Below are positions 8,670 through 17,570 of a stretch of 64,000 nt of DNA, one piece after another (position 1 is the first letter of the stretch; each line of letters starts with the position of its first letter). Origin of the DNA: SLNP01 sp964568875 (GTDB lineage: Bacteria > Bacteroidota > Bacteroidia > Bacteroidales > VadinHA17); NCBI GenBank assembly GCA_964568875.1, contig CAZMSH010000009.1, forward strand, positions 1-64,000. The letters are read 5' to 3'. The translations under genes and the position numbers were made by a program. The notes under the pieces were generated by a model. It saw only the letters and a list, made by a program, of their open reading frames with translations. It had not been told where the DNA came from and ran no database searches.

Positions 8670-8677
8670 TAAATTTG
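8670..8677 (+). promoter_or_regulatory. Bacteroidota -7 box for the DUF47-Pit operon
   Basis: TAAATTTG matches TAnnTTTG exactly, 27 bp before the ATG of the DUF47 gene. The preceding 130 bp hold no gene and only short TCAGATG repeats at 8538-8558. Confidence 0.45.
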
Positions 8678-8704
8678 TAGGATAAACCAAGATTTTAACC
8701 GCTT

Positions 8705-9355
8705 ATGGCCATTTTCAAACGCACCAGCGGGCTTCTGATCAATAAGTTCGATGAATTTCTTGACAATGTCGAAGTTGGATTGCTGGTTTTCAGGGAAGGT
8801 ATCAAAAGCTACCTTCATGGCGACATGGAGGCACTGAACCGTCACCTTCGCAAGATTGAAGCCCTTGAAGAGAATGCAGACAAACTTCAGCGTGAGATTG
8901 AAAACGACATGATTGTCCATTCAATACTGCCAAAAGAGAGGGTGGAAGTCTTCAGACTTCTTGACCGTACCGATGAGATTATTGACACCACAAAACACTC
9001 ATTGACTGAATTTACAGTAGAGGTACCAGATATACCGGAGAGTCTGAAGGCTGATTTTATAAGGCTGACAGAAGCCTCAGCAAGCGCAGGTGATGAACTT
9101 ATACCGGCAATCAGAACATACTTCACCACCCCCTACCTGGTAAGGGATAAGCTGATCAAAGTCTACTTCTTTGAAAATGAAACCGACAGACTATCGACAG
9201 AGATCAAGACCAGGATCTTTCAGCAGATGCCTGAACTCGACCTGGCCAGAAAAGCACATCTCCGGTACATACTGCACCATATCGAAGGGATTTCCGACAA
9301 AGCACAGGCCGTTGCCGACCTGCTGACCGCGATGGCAATAAAAGTTATAATGTAA
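8705..9355 (+). CDS. DUF47 family PhoU-like protein
   Basis: 216 residues, almost wholly helical, the size of the TIGR00153/DUF47 family. Members resemble PhoU and are commonly encoded directly before Pit phosphate transporters, where they are believed to regulate or couple uptake. Acidic and aromatic helix segments (RLLDRTDEIIDTTKHSL, YILHHIEGISDKAQAVADLL) match PhoU-type metal-binding bundles. The stop codon TAA overlaps the ATG of the next gene by one base, so the pair is translated together. Acts at the inner face of the membrane (inferred from family). Confidence 0.93.
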   Translation: MAIFKRTSGLLINKFDEFLDNVEVGLLVFREGIKSYLHGDMEALNRHLRKIEALEENADKLQREIENDMIVHSILPKERVEVFRLLDRTDEIIDTTKHSLTEFTVEVPDIPESLKADFIRLTEASASAGDELIPAIRTYFTTPYLVRDKLIKVYFFENETDRLSTEIKTRIFQQMPELDLARKAHLRYILHHIEGISDKAQAVADLLTAMAIKVIM

Positions 9356-10398
9356 TGACCCTCCTGTTTATAACCAGCGGACTTTTTCTCGGGTGGTCAC
9401 TCGGAGCGAACGATGCCGCGAACATATTCGGATCGGCTGTCGGATCGAGAATGATAACCTTCCGGAAAGCCGCTATTATTGCTTCGATATTTGTGATCCT
9501 GGGAGCGGTATTACAGGGGTCAGGAACATCCGACACCCTTGGCAAGCTTGGAGCCGTAAATGCCATAGGAGGTTCCTTCACTGTAGCCCTAGCCGCAGCA
9601 ATAACTGTCTACTCAATGACAAAATCGTCACTGCCTGTCTCCACAACCCAGGCGATAGTCGGTGCAATAATAGGCTGGAACATTTATACCGGCAATGCAA
9701 CAGATGCAAAAACACTTACACAGATTGTAACGACTTGGATATCAGGACCTGTATTGGGAGGAACGTTTGCCATTCTGCTCTATATGCTCTTAAAGTGGTA
9801 TAAGAAAAGAGCGGGCATACATATGATCAGATTTGAATCCTATATCCGCAACGGACTGATTATAGCAGGTGCTTTCGGGGCTTTCAGCCTGGGAGCAAAT
9901 AATATCGCGAATGTCATGGGCGTATTCGTTCCGGCAATAGACCTGCCGGCAATAGACCTTGGATTTCTCACCTTAGGGTCGGGACAGCAACTCTTTTTCC
10001 TTGGGGGAATTGCCATAGCACTTGGTATTATAACTTACTCAAAGAGAGTTATGGAGACTGTCGGTTCCGGCATCTTTGAGCTCAGCTCTGAGGCCGCACT
10101 GGTTGTGGTTCTCTCACAGTCACTGGTTTTGTTTCTCTTTTCATCAGTAGCCCTCGCAAATCTTCTTAACGGAATAGGACTGCCATCTCTTCCTCTGGTA
10201 CCCGTTTCAAGTTCACAGGTGGTAATAGGTTCCATACTTGGAATAGGCCTCTACAAAGGAGCCCGCAATATGAACTACAGGATGCTCGGCGGCATAGCCC
10301 TCGGATGGATAGCCACTCCCATTATCGCCGGCCTGGTATCATTCTTCTCACTCTTCTTCGTAGAAAACGTATTCGAAATCATCGTAGCCATACCCTGA
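9355..10398 (+). CDS. pit: Inorganic phosphate transporter, Pit family
   Basis: 347 residues with about ten membrane helices. Both family signature repeats are present: GANDAANIFGSAVGSR near the N terminus and GANNIANVMG in the second half, along with SKSSLPVSTTQA-like and PVSSSQVV segments that line the transport path. Pit proteins are proton- or cation-coupled low-affinity phosphate symporters. It follows the DUF47 gene with a one-base overlap. A 15-bp tandem duplication at 9931-9960 gives PAIDLPAIDL in a loop, which should not disturb the helices. Confidence 0.95.
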   Translation: MTLLFITSGLFLGWSLGANDAANIFGSAVGSRMITFRKAAIIASIFVILGAVLQGSGTSDTLGKLGAVNAIGGSFTVALAAAITVYSMTKSSLPVSTTQAIVGAIIGWNIYTGNATDAKTLTQIVTTWISGPVLGGTFAILLYMLLKWYKKRAGIHMIRFESYIRNGLIIAGAFGAFSLGANNIANVMGVFVPAIDLPAIDLGFLTLGSGQQLFFLGGIAIALGIITYSKRVMETVGSGIFELSSEAALVVVLSQSLVLFLFSSVALANLLNGIGLPSLPLVPVSSSQVVIGSILGIGLYKGARNMNYRMLGGIALGWIATPIIAGLVSFFSLFFVENVFEIIVAIP

Positions 10399-10511
10399 AA
10401 ATACTCCTGACATCTGATTTGCTGAATCTATATTTCGCTGATTTGCTAATCTACTAATTATCAATTTCTCGCGCTTACTCATTCTCCCAATCCCTATTTT
10501 CGTCAAAAAAA

Positions 10512-10543
10512 TTTGACTAATATGTTTTTGGTTCGTAACTTTT
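10512..10543 (+). promoter_or_regulatory. Promoter for the repeat surface protein
   Basis: TTTG at 10512-10515 is followed after exactly 20 bp by TAACTTTT at 10536-10543, which matches seven of the eight positions of the Bacteroidota pattern TTTG-N20-TAnnTTTG. It lies about 50 bp before the first ATG and 100 bp before the internal ATG. Confidence 0.55.
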
Positions 10544-10591
10544 CATTATGAATTAGTTAAACCACTATCAGTCCTGACTAAAAACAACAAC

Positions 10592-13500
10592 ATGAAAGCA
10601 AATCTACCCCCCGTTAAGGCTTTTCTCTTTTCTGACAGCGACTTCATGTTAAGCAGAATAGCAATACTGCTCATACTTGCAACTCTCTTCCCTGCGCCCT
10701 GTGCCCTCAGTCAGATCCCGCAGGGATTCAACTACCAGGCTGTTGCCTTTGACGAGGCAGGCATCCCTATAATAAACACCTCAATCGAGGTACGAATAAC
10801 CATCCAGTCGGCTGAAACCGGAGGAACCATCTTCTGGCAGGAATTGCACAGTCCTGTCCTAACCAACGGCTATGGGATGTTTACTATGGTTGTGGGAACC
10901 GGCACCAGAGAGACAGGAACCGCGACAACATTCAATGAAATAGACTGGAGTATCTCTACCAAGTTCATAAAAACCGATGTTAACCATGGCGGATGGAAGA
11001 CAATGGGCTCAGCACAGCTATGGAGCGTACCATATTCATTGGCAACAGCCAATTTTGCCGGCTCCCTGAACAAATTAGAGGTGGAGGGGATCACAGACTC
11101 TCTCGAGGAACCTCTCTTTGAGGTCAGAAACAAGAACGGACAGACAGTCTTTGCAGTCTATAACGAAGGCGTAAGAGTATATGTTGGTGATGGAATCAGC
11201 AAGGCAAGAAAGGGTGGCTTCGCAATAGGCAGCATGGAGGAATCAAAGGCGAACCCCTACGACCTGTTCTATCTCGACAGCGATTCAATTAGGTTTTATC
11301 TCTATAATCCACCCGAAGGAAAGCCTGTTAAGGGTGGCTTCGCAATAGGCAGCATGGAGGAATCAAAGGGAGTATGGCAGGATTTTCTGCTTGTAACAAC
11401 CGACAGCACGATAATAGCCACATCAAATCAGGCCAGGAAAGTTTCAATCAGAAACCCACTCGACAATATGCCGCTGTTCAATATTGACGGAAGCCTCAGA
11501 ATGGGGTACGATGAAAGCAAAACAGCAGGATCAATAAACTTTGACGGTACCAAATTCTATACATACGGTGAGAGTAAGAACGGAAGCAAGTCTGATGACG
11601 AGAAGGAGTTTGTGGTTACAGGTTCTCCCGAGGTTATAACCGAATCTGTTACCAATATTACAAGGAACAGTTTTACAATAACCGCAACTGTCCTCACCGA
11701 CGGAGGGTCAGAGATCATTGCCAGGGGTATCTGCTGGGGGACAACAGCCGGACCTTTGTTGACAACCAACACCAGCGTAACTGTTGACGGCGGTACCGGC
11801 TCATTTACAGCCTTGGCCACCAGTCTGAAAGGTTCAACTACATATTATGCCAGGGCCTTTGCAACAAACAGCAGGTTTACCAGCTACGGTGAAGATGTGA
11901 TGTTCACTACTCCGGAACCGGTTCTGCCTAAGGTTACTACTGTGAGCGTCTCCTCTGTCACATCCACAACTGCAGTCAGCGGTGGTATCATAATTGACGA
12001 CGGTGCTGCAGAAATAATAGAAAAAGGTGTTTGCTGGAACACAACCGGCAATCCTGTACTGACAGATAATTTTACGACAGACGGTCCAGGTTCAGGAGAA
12101 TTCATGAGTAATCTGACATCTTTGCTTACCAACACCACATATTTCGTCAGGGCTTATGCCACAAACAGCGTCGGCACAGCATACGGAGAAGTATTCTCAT
12201 TTTCGACAAGCGACCTGCCGGTGCTTTCAACAAATCCGATCACCGCAGTAACAGGCACCTCGGCCACCTCAGGCGGTAATATATTCGCAGGAGGGGAACT
12301 GTCTATTCTTCAGCGCGGTGTCTGCTGGAACACAACGGGGAACCCGACGCTCGAAGACTCATTCACCGATAACGGCAGCGGCAGCGGATCATTTGTCAGC
12401 AGTATTGACGGGCTGACGTTGGGAACAACCTACTTCGTAAGAGCCTATGCCACCAATGCAACCGGAACCGCCTATGGCAACGAATATTTCTTCACTACCA
12501 TAAATGTACCGACTGTTGTAACTGATCAGGTATCTCTGGTAACCGGCATATCGGCAACCTGCGGCGGAAATGTAACCCTTAACGGAGGAGCAATGGTGAC
12601 TGAGCGCGGTCTCGTATGGAACACTACGGGTGACCCTACCAAAGATGATTCATTCCTGATACTGGGCGAAGGACATGGAGCATTCTCAGGAGAGATAACA
12701 GGACTAACAATAGGTACTGATTATTATGTCAGGGCATACGCGATAAACATAATAGGCATTGCATACGGGGAGACAAAGATGTTTACAACACAGAATTTTG
12801 CAACAGTACTTACTGCTGAGGTCACCGATATAACCTACACCACAGCCACGGGTGGAGGAAATGTCACCTCCGACGGAGGCGCCCTGATAACCCAGCGGGG
12901 TGTATGTTGGAATACCACCGGCAGTCCAACCGTGACCGACAGCAAAACATCCGATGGCACGGGTACGGGAACATTTGTGAGCAAATTAACAGGACTTGCA
13001 GCAAATAACACATATTTCGTACGTGCCTATGCAACAAATAGTATCGGCACCACCTACGGCCCTGAAATCAGCTTTGCCTCTCCTACAATCGTTGCTCCCG
13101 AACCAGGGCTACCGGTAGTCGGAACGGTAAGGATCACAACCTCAAACGATGGCTATCATACAGGTGGTTATATCTCATCCGATGGCGGATCGCCCGTTAC
13201 TCAGAGAGGTGTCTGCTGGAGTACCTCAGAAAACCCGACATTAACTGGCACCTACACTATTGACGGCAGTGGCACGGGATTGTTTAACAGCCTGATAACC
13301 GATCTTGATGGCTGTGGTGTAACTTACTATGTCAGGGCTTACGCCACAAACAGCACCGGAACCGGTTATGGCAACCAGCTCATTGTCACCAGCGGCGGAA
13401 TAATTGTCATTGATGAAACTACAGTAATAACTGAAATTACCAGGACAAGTGCCGTAAGTGGTGGAATAATCTCAAGTGATGGTGGATGCGAAATAGTGGA

Positions 13501-14176
13501 AAGAGGTATCTGCTGGAGCAGAAAACCTAATCCAACAATAAACGACCTCAAATCAGTTTCCGGGAGCGGCACTGGTTCATTTTCGGCTGCTCTTACTGAC
13601 CTTATTCCCAACTATACATATTATGTAAGGGCTTATGCAACCAACATTCAGACAACTAATTATGGACCCGAGATTAGCTTCACCACCCAATCCGGCACAC
13701 TTGGCCTAAAGATAGGACAGTTCTATGCTGGAGGTTATATATTCTACCTTGATGAAACCGGAGATCATGGTATTGTAAGTGCGCCTGAAGATGCAGGTGT
13801 CGCATTATGGGGATGCGGGAGCATTTCAATACCCGGCACCTTACCTGATATTGGTACCGGTGCTTCAAATACTGCCATCATTCTGGCAAATTGTCCTGAG
13901 GAAGGTATTGCAGCAAGATTATGTGCCGATATGGATCTGAATGGATATACAGACTGGTTCCTGCCATCTATTATGGAATTGGATTTAATTTATCGCTTCC
14001 TTTATCTTGAAGGGATTGCTAACCTTAAAAAAAACATATACTGGAGCTCTACGGAAGATCCTTCAAATGATGGCACTAATGCATTTATTCATAACTTCAC
14101 AAACGGAGTAACCGGCGGATACCCTAAAAGTGATTCAAATTTTCTATGGTATGTCCGGGCCGCCCGGTCCTTCTGA
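10592..14176 (+). CDS. Large secreted repeat protein with FnIII-like array and DUF1566-type C terminus
   Basis: 1194 residues. A signal peptide (MLSRIAILLILATLFPAPC) begins at residue 19, so the real start may be the ATG at 10646. Residues about 45-160 contain a conserved domain starting PQGFNYQAVAFDEAG, common at the N terminus of Bacteroidota surface proteins. Two GGFAIGSMEESK motifs follow at about residues 208-260. Residues about 344-1033 hold seven tandem ~98-residue beta-sandwich repeats, most with GVCW(N/S)T and YYVRAYATNS...YG signatures. The C-terminal ~160 residues (GGYIFYLDETGDHG, GYTDWFLPSIMELDLIY, IYWSST, WYVRAARSF) match the DUF1566/Lcl type. Probably a surface-displayed adhesive or ligand-binding protein. 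No type IX sorting tail is seen. Confidence 0.9.
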   Translation: MKANLPPVKAFLFSDSDFMLSRIAILLILATLFPAPCALSQIPQGFNYQAVAFDEAGIPIINTSIEVRITIQSAETGGTIFWQELHSPVLTNGYGMFTMVVGTGTRETGTATTFNEIDWSISTKFIKTDVNHGGWKTMGSAQLWSVPYSLATANFAGSLNKLEVEGITDSLEEPLFEVRNKNGQTVFAVYNEGVRVYVGDGISKARKGGFAIGSMEESKANPYDLFYLDSDSIRFYLYNPPEGKPVKGGFAIGSMEESKGVWQDFLLVTTDSTIIATSNQARKVSIRNPLDNMPLFNIDGSLRMGYDESKTAGSINFDGTKFYTYGESKNGSKSDDEKEFVVTGSPEVITESVTNITRNSFTITATVLTDGGSEIIARGICWGTTAGPLLTTNTSVTVDGGTGSFTALATSLKGSTTYYARAFATNSRFTSYGEDVMFTTPEPVLPKVTTVSVSSVTSTTAVSGGIIIDDGAAEIIEKGVCWNTTGNPVLTDNFTTDGPGSGEFMSNLTSLLTNTTYFVRAYATNSVGTAYGEVFSFSTSDLPVLSTNPITAVTGTSATSGGNIFAGGELSILQRGVCWNTTGNPTLEDSFTDNGSGSGSFVSSIDGLTLGTTYFVRAYATNATGTAYGNEYFFTTINVPTVVTDQVSLVTGISATCGGNVTLNGGAMVTERGLVWNTTGDPTKDDSFLILGEGHGAFSGEITGLTIGTDYYVRAYAINIIGIAYGETKMFTTQNFATVLTAEVTDITYTTATGGGNVTSDGGALITQRGVCWNTTGSPTVTDSKTSDGTGTGTFVSKLTGLAANNTYFVRAYATNSIGTTYGPEISFASPTIVAPEPGLPVVGTVRITTSNDGYHTGGYISSDGGSPVTQRGVCWSTSENPTLTGTYTIDGSGTGLFNSLITDLDGCGVTYYVRAYATNSTGTGYGNQLIVTSGGIIVIDETTVITEITRTSAVSGGIISSDGGCEIVERGICWSRKPNPTINDLKSVSGSGTGSFSAALTDLIPNYTYYVRAYATNIQTTNYGPEISFTTQSGTLGLKIGQFYAGGYIFYLDETGDHGIVSAPEDAGVALWGCGSISIPGTLPDIGTGASNTAIILANCPEEGIAARLCADMDLNGYTDWFLPSIMELDLIYRFLYLEGIANLKKNIYWSSTEDPSNDGTNAFIHNFTNGVTGGYPKSDSNFLWYVRAARSF
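11210..11369 (+). repeat. Perfect 40-bp direct repeat inside the surface protein gene
   Basis: Positions 11210-11249 and 11330-11369 are identical over 40 bp, with a period of 120 bp (40 codons). They encode the GGFAIGSMEESK motif. Identity at synonymous positions, with diverged sequence between the copies, points to recent duplication or gene conversion. Confidence 0.9.
11622..13690 (+). repeat. Seven tandem ~295-bp FnIII-like coding repeats
   Basis: Seven in-frame units of about 98 codons. Each runs from a V(V)T..V..(I/V)T entry strand, through a GG motif and GVCW(N/S)TT, to YYVRAYATN.....YG...F.T at the end. The units are clearly homologous but diverged at DNA level, unlike the perfect 40-bp repeat upstream, so the array is older. 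Confidence 0.85.
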
Positions 14177-14220
14177 CAGATAGGTCTGTCAGGATGCTGA
14201 AAAACTAAGCTAATAAAAAA

Positions 14221-14246
14221 CCAGGTGACAGGTTTCTGTCACCTGG
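14221..14246 (-). terminator. Rho-independent terminator overlapping a stop codon
   Basis: An 11-bp perfect stem (14221-14231 with 14236-14246) has a 4-base loop. On the minus strand it is followed by TTTTTTATT. The TGA stop of the minus-strand gene (14239-14241) lies inside the hairpin arm. It also separates this gene from the convergent surface protein gene. Confidence 0.85.
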
Positions 14247-15324
14247 CCTTTACCGGTGACTTCCTGAACTCGAAATGATTCAGTTCGGGCACCTTGTTTG
14301 GGTTGAAATTCGGATCGTCGCTGTAAATCACGAAATCGCTGTTACTTGACCAACGGTGGTTCCACCTGTTGGTACCGATCTCTGTTTCACCGGTATATGG
14401 ATTCACATACTCCTCCTGCCCTGTAAGGGTGAGATACATGTCGTTCTGAATCGATGAGTTGATCTTGTTACGGTGATTGGATATCTCCTGCCCTATCCGG
14501 TTTATCTCTGCCATAGTACGGTTGAGAATCCCTGACCTCTCCATCTGTCCCTTTATCTCCGAGGCAAGCCAGGTGTTGTTAATGGTTACAGAATTTCCAA
14601 TGGCACTGAATGTCGGTTCATACTCCTGCAGTTTACCCTTCGGAGCCCTGATCGAAAAGGTATACCTGTTCTTCCACATACCAGCCCCTGCCTGTCCCAG
14701 GTTGGTTATCGCGGCAACAATCTTCTCTTCATACGCTACCCCTTCCTCGGTGTATTCAATATGCATCATGGCAGCAGTATAGGTGAACCCCAGGTCGATA
14801 ATGCTTTTGTCCTCTGTTGCCACCGCCTTTGCCAGCTCAGGCAGGCTGCGCTGGTCGCGGACTACCACGCCGGAAGCACTGCCATGAGCATAGGGAAATA
14901 CTACCTCTGCAATGAACCTGTTGGCCGGCATAAGTGGTATCACAGCCATGCCGTTATAATTCGAACCCGGCCTGATCAGCCCCATCTGTCCGGCAGGTGA
15001 GTACGAGGGATCAAAATAGAACATATCGGGGAACCATCTCATCATAACCTGCCCCCTCACGTCACTCTTTACGGTAAAGTCGAGCTTTGCCTCAATGGCA
15101 TTGCCGGCTCCACCCCCGGTAACCGGATTGATACGGAAGATGCCACCTTCAGTGACCCACTTATCAGGTATCAACACCTTGAATGCCTTCTCATTAGGCT
15201 CCCAGTGCCACTTAAAGAGATGGTACCCTTTCTGCATCTCAGCGTGTTGGCCCTTTCCCCTGCCGGCATCTGTTAAGAAACCACCCGACATAACCAATAA
15301 TAAACAACAAGCCAATGCTTTCAT
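14239..15324 (-). CDS. Secreted protein of unknown function
   Basis: 361 residues with a signal peptide (MKALACCLLLVMSGGFLTDAG). No Zn, nucleotide-binding or hydrolase motif stands out. The central part predicts mostly beta strands, while residues about 255-300 are helical and polar (SGILNRTMAEINRIGQEISNHRNKI). The C terminus contains YVNPYTGETEIGTNRWNHRW, an aromatic-rich segment. I do not recognise the family. The gene stands alone between its terminator and the M49 peptidase gene, which is on the same strand 75 bp upstream, so both could lie on one transcript. Confidence 0.8.
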   Translation of the reverse strand: MKALACCLLLVMSGGFLTDAGRGKGQHAEMQKGYHLFKWHWEPNEKAFKVLIPDKWVTEGGIFRINPVTGGGAGNAIEAKLDFTVKSDVRGQVMMRWFPDMFYFDPSYSPAGQMGLIRPGSNYNGMAVIPLMPANRFIAEVVFPYAHGSASGVVVRDQRSLPELAKAVATEDKSIIDLGFTYTAAMMHIEYTEEGVAYEEKIVAAITNLGQAGAGMWKNRYTFSIRAPKGKLQEYEPTFSAIGNSVTINNTWLASEIKGQMERSGILNRTMAEINRIGQEISNHRNKINSSIQNDMYLTLTGQEEYVNPYTGETEIGTNRWNHRWSSNSDFVIYSDDPNFNPNKVPELNHFEFRKSPVKAR

Positions 15325-15355
15325 TTGCCAATTACTTTAGGATAATGATCCAAAC

Positions 15356-15398
15356 CAATCAATCAATCAGCACATCACCCAATCACCCAATCATCACA
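15356..15398. repeat. Simple-sequence tract between M49 peptidase and secreted protein
   Basis: Short overlapping repeats of caat and cacccaat units (caatcaatcaatca, cacccaatcacccaatcat) run up to the stop codon of the M49 gene. Likely polymorphic in length. No hairpin or promoter is visible in it. Confidence 0.6.
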
Positions 15399-17453
15399 TC
15401 AATTCCTTTCCGGCAGGAATGAGTAGTTCCGGCCGTAGTATATCATCTGGCCGAGGAAGTCATCAACATAGTCTACTACTATATCCTTTACCCTGCCCCG
15501 TGAGTCGAGCACCGGGGTCAGAATGGGATTGACGAAACCGGTGTAGGGTGCCAGGTCAAGCTTCTCATAACGCTCAAGTATGCCGGCATGCAAGACGGGA
15601 TCGACCTCTATACCGTAATTCTCAATAAGGTTCATTCCTGCCTCGAAATCTCCCTCCGACTTGATCCTCTGAACCTCGGCAAGCATCTGCCCAAACAATC
15701 CGCGCAGTTTCTGGTAATCATTAATCCTTACATAAACCTTACCCTCACGCTCAATCATCTCAACCACATTATCGGGTTTTCCCTTCTCGTATACCCATCT
15801 TGAGATGGCAGCGCGGCAGCGCATATGAGCCTGTTCTATCTTGCGGCCCGGCCTGATCCTGACCAGCTGGGTGAGCATTCCGTTCCTCAGGTAATTGTCA
15901 TATGCAGCCTTGGCTGCATCCTCTTCAGGAAGCAGTCCGAGTTCAAAAATCTTCGGGTCCATCATATAATAGAGGGCAAAAAGATCAGCCCTCACCTCCT
16001 CAAGAGGAGAGGCGTAATTCTTAAGTGCATTCGGATCGGTGCCAGGGGCAAGTTTACCGCTGCCATGGCCAAGGCACTCATGCATGTCTGTATGAAGCGC
16101 TCCAGCCAGTGTTCCAAAAGTCCTGGCCCTGTATATCTCATCGTCATTCTCTGCAAACTCTTCAAGGAAACCGCTACCCTGCGAGGCCTTGTCATGTGCC
16201 TCTGTAATATTTGCAAGGGTTACCGACTTCGACCCAACCTCCCTGCGTATCCAGTCAGCATTGGGCAGGTTGATGCCAATCGGTGAGGCAGGATAACAAT
16301 CGCCGCCAAGCATGGCAATATTTATTACACTGGCTGAAATTCCTGTTACTTCCTCTTTCTTGTATGCATCATTTATCGGAGAGTTATCCTCAAACCACTG
16401 GGCATTGGCGCTTATGATAGCCGTACGTTTTGTAGCCTCAACATCCCTGTAATTCACAATAGCCTCCCAGGTAGCCTTCATGCCCATCGGATCAGCATAG
16501 GTCTCGATAAAGCCATTGATATAATCAATAACAGGATCAGTGTTTCCTGCCCAGATTACGTTGTAATCATCCCAGGTCTTCAGGTTACCTGTCCTGTAAT
16601 AGTCTATCAGCACCTCCAGCTCCTGCCTCTGCATCTCATTCCCGGCAAACTCCATTGCCTTTTCAAGCCAGCCTGTGATTTTGTCAATCGCAGCACCATA
16701 CATACCGCCAGACCGCCAGACCACCTCTTTAACAATATCTCCCTCTTTTACAACCTTCGTATTCAGACCATATGAAACTGGTCTTGGGTCTTCAGAATCA
16801 ATTATTGCAGCATAATATTCCTCTACCTCAGCCTGGGAAACTCCTTCGTAGAAATTGATAGCAGATTCTGCTACCATATCAGCACCTGCCATCTGTACTG
16901 ATCTTACGGCATAGAGATTATCATCAAACAAAACAGGAACCAGTTTAGAGACAAGTCCCTCAGGGTTCAGCCCTTCTGACAAAGGCAGCTCATCAGGATC
17001 TGAATTAAGAATCAGCTCTTTAAAATATTCCTGAGAAAAGGCTGGCTTGAACTTCTCTCTGGAATAATGGTGATGAATTCCATTGGCAAAAAACACTCGC
17101 TTTGCATAGGTTGTAAACGCCTCGAAATCACTACTTTCTCTCTCGCCCTCGTAGGTAAGTGTAATTGCCTCAAGAGTTCTGCGAATCAATAGATTATATT
17201 TGAAATGTTGGTCCCATAGAATATCCCTGCCGGATAGCGCTGCTTCACTAAGGTAATAGATAAACTGCTTTTGCTTAAGAGTTAGCTGGTCAAAGGCAGG
17301 AAGCCTGTAGCGAAGCACCCTGATATCTTCAAACCTGTCTATCTCATAAATAAAATCAGTTTCAGCGGTTGTCTCCGCCTGCTTTGGCTTGCACGATACA
17401 GTAAGAATAGAAGTCATAAGCAACACGAATAAGAGTTTTGAAATAGTTTTCAT
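15399..17453 (-). CDS. Dipeptidyl peptidase III-like M49 metallopeptidase, lipoprotein
   Basis: 684 residues. A lipoprotein signal (MKTISKLLFVLLMTSILTVSC) implies anchoring in the envelope. The zinc-binding motif of M49, HExxxGH, appears as HECLGHGSGK near residue 457, and the third ligand Glu is in EEVRADLFALYY about 30 residues later. Length matches bacterial DPP III. The family releases dipeptides from the N terminus of oligopeptides. Other exported peptidases occur in the window (two M28, one S9, gamma-glutamyltransferase), which fits growth on peptides. It is transcribed away from the gamma-glutamyltransferase gene. Confidence 0.93.
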   Translation of the reverse strand: MKTISKLLFVLLMTSILTVSCKPKQAETTAETDFIYEIDRFEDIRVLRYRLPAFDQLTLKQKQFIYYLSEAALSGRDILWDQHFKYNLLIRRTLEAITLTYEGERESSDFEAFTTYAKRVFFANGIHHHYSREKFKPAFSQEYFKELILNSDPDELPLSEGLNPEGLVSKLVPVLFDDNLYAVRSVQMAGADMVAESAINFYEGVSQAEVEEYYAAIIDSEDPRPVSYGLNTKVVKEGDIVKEVVWRSGGMYGAAIDKITGWLEKAMEFAGNEMQRQELEVLIDYYRTGNLKTWDDYNVIWAGNTDPVIDYINGFIETYADPMGMKATWEAIVNYRDVEATKRTAIISANAQWFEDNSPINDAYKKEEVTGISASVINIAMLGGDCYPASPIGINLPNADWIRREVGSKSVTLANITEAHDKASQGSGFLEEFAENDDEIYRARTFGTLAGALHTDMHECLGHGSGKLAPGTDPNALKNYASPLEEVRADLFALYYMMDPKIFELGLLPEEDAAKAAYDNYLRNGMLTQLVRIRPGRKIEQAHMRCRAAISRWVYEKGKPDNVVEMIEREGKVYVRINDYQKLRGLFGQMLAEVQRIKSEGDFEAGMNLIENYGIEVDPVLHAGILERYEKLDLAPYTGFVNPILTPVLDSRGRVKDIVVDYVDDFLGQMIYYGRNYSFLPERN

Positions 17454-17535
17454 TTTGATGAGTATTTACGGGGGTTAATCTTTCAAAGTTATCAAATTGG
17501 TTCGATACGATGACCAAGCGTGCCGTTATAATTCA

Positions 17536-17543
17536 TATTTTTG
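17536..17543 (+). promoter_or_regulatory. Bacteroidota -7 box for gamma-glutamyltransferase
   Basis: TATTTTTG matches TAnnTTTG exactly, 27 bp before the ATG at 17571. No -33 TTTG at 20 bp is found. Confidence 0.45.
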
Positions 17544-17570
17544 TAACTATCACAAACCAACCAGACAGTG

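Noticed and set aside
8538..10417. Inverted 11-bp pair (tcagatgtcag at 8538-8548 and its complement at 10407-10417) flanking the DUF47-Pit operon
   Set aside because: Short, simple, and part of a TCAGATG tandem repeat at the left. No transposase or target duplication, so a mobile unit is not supported.
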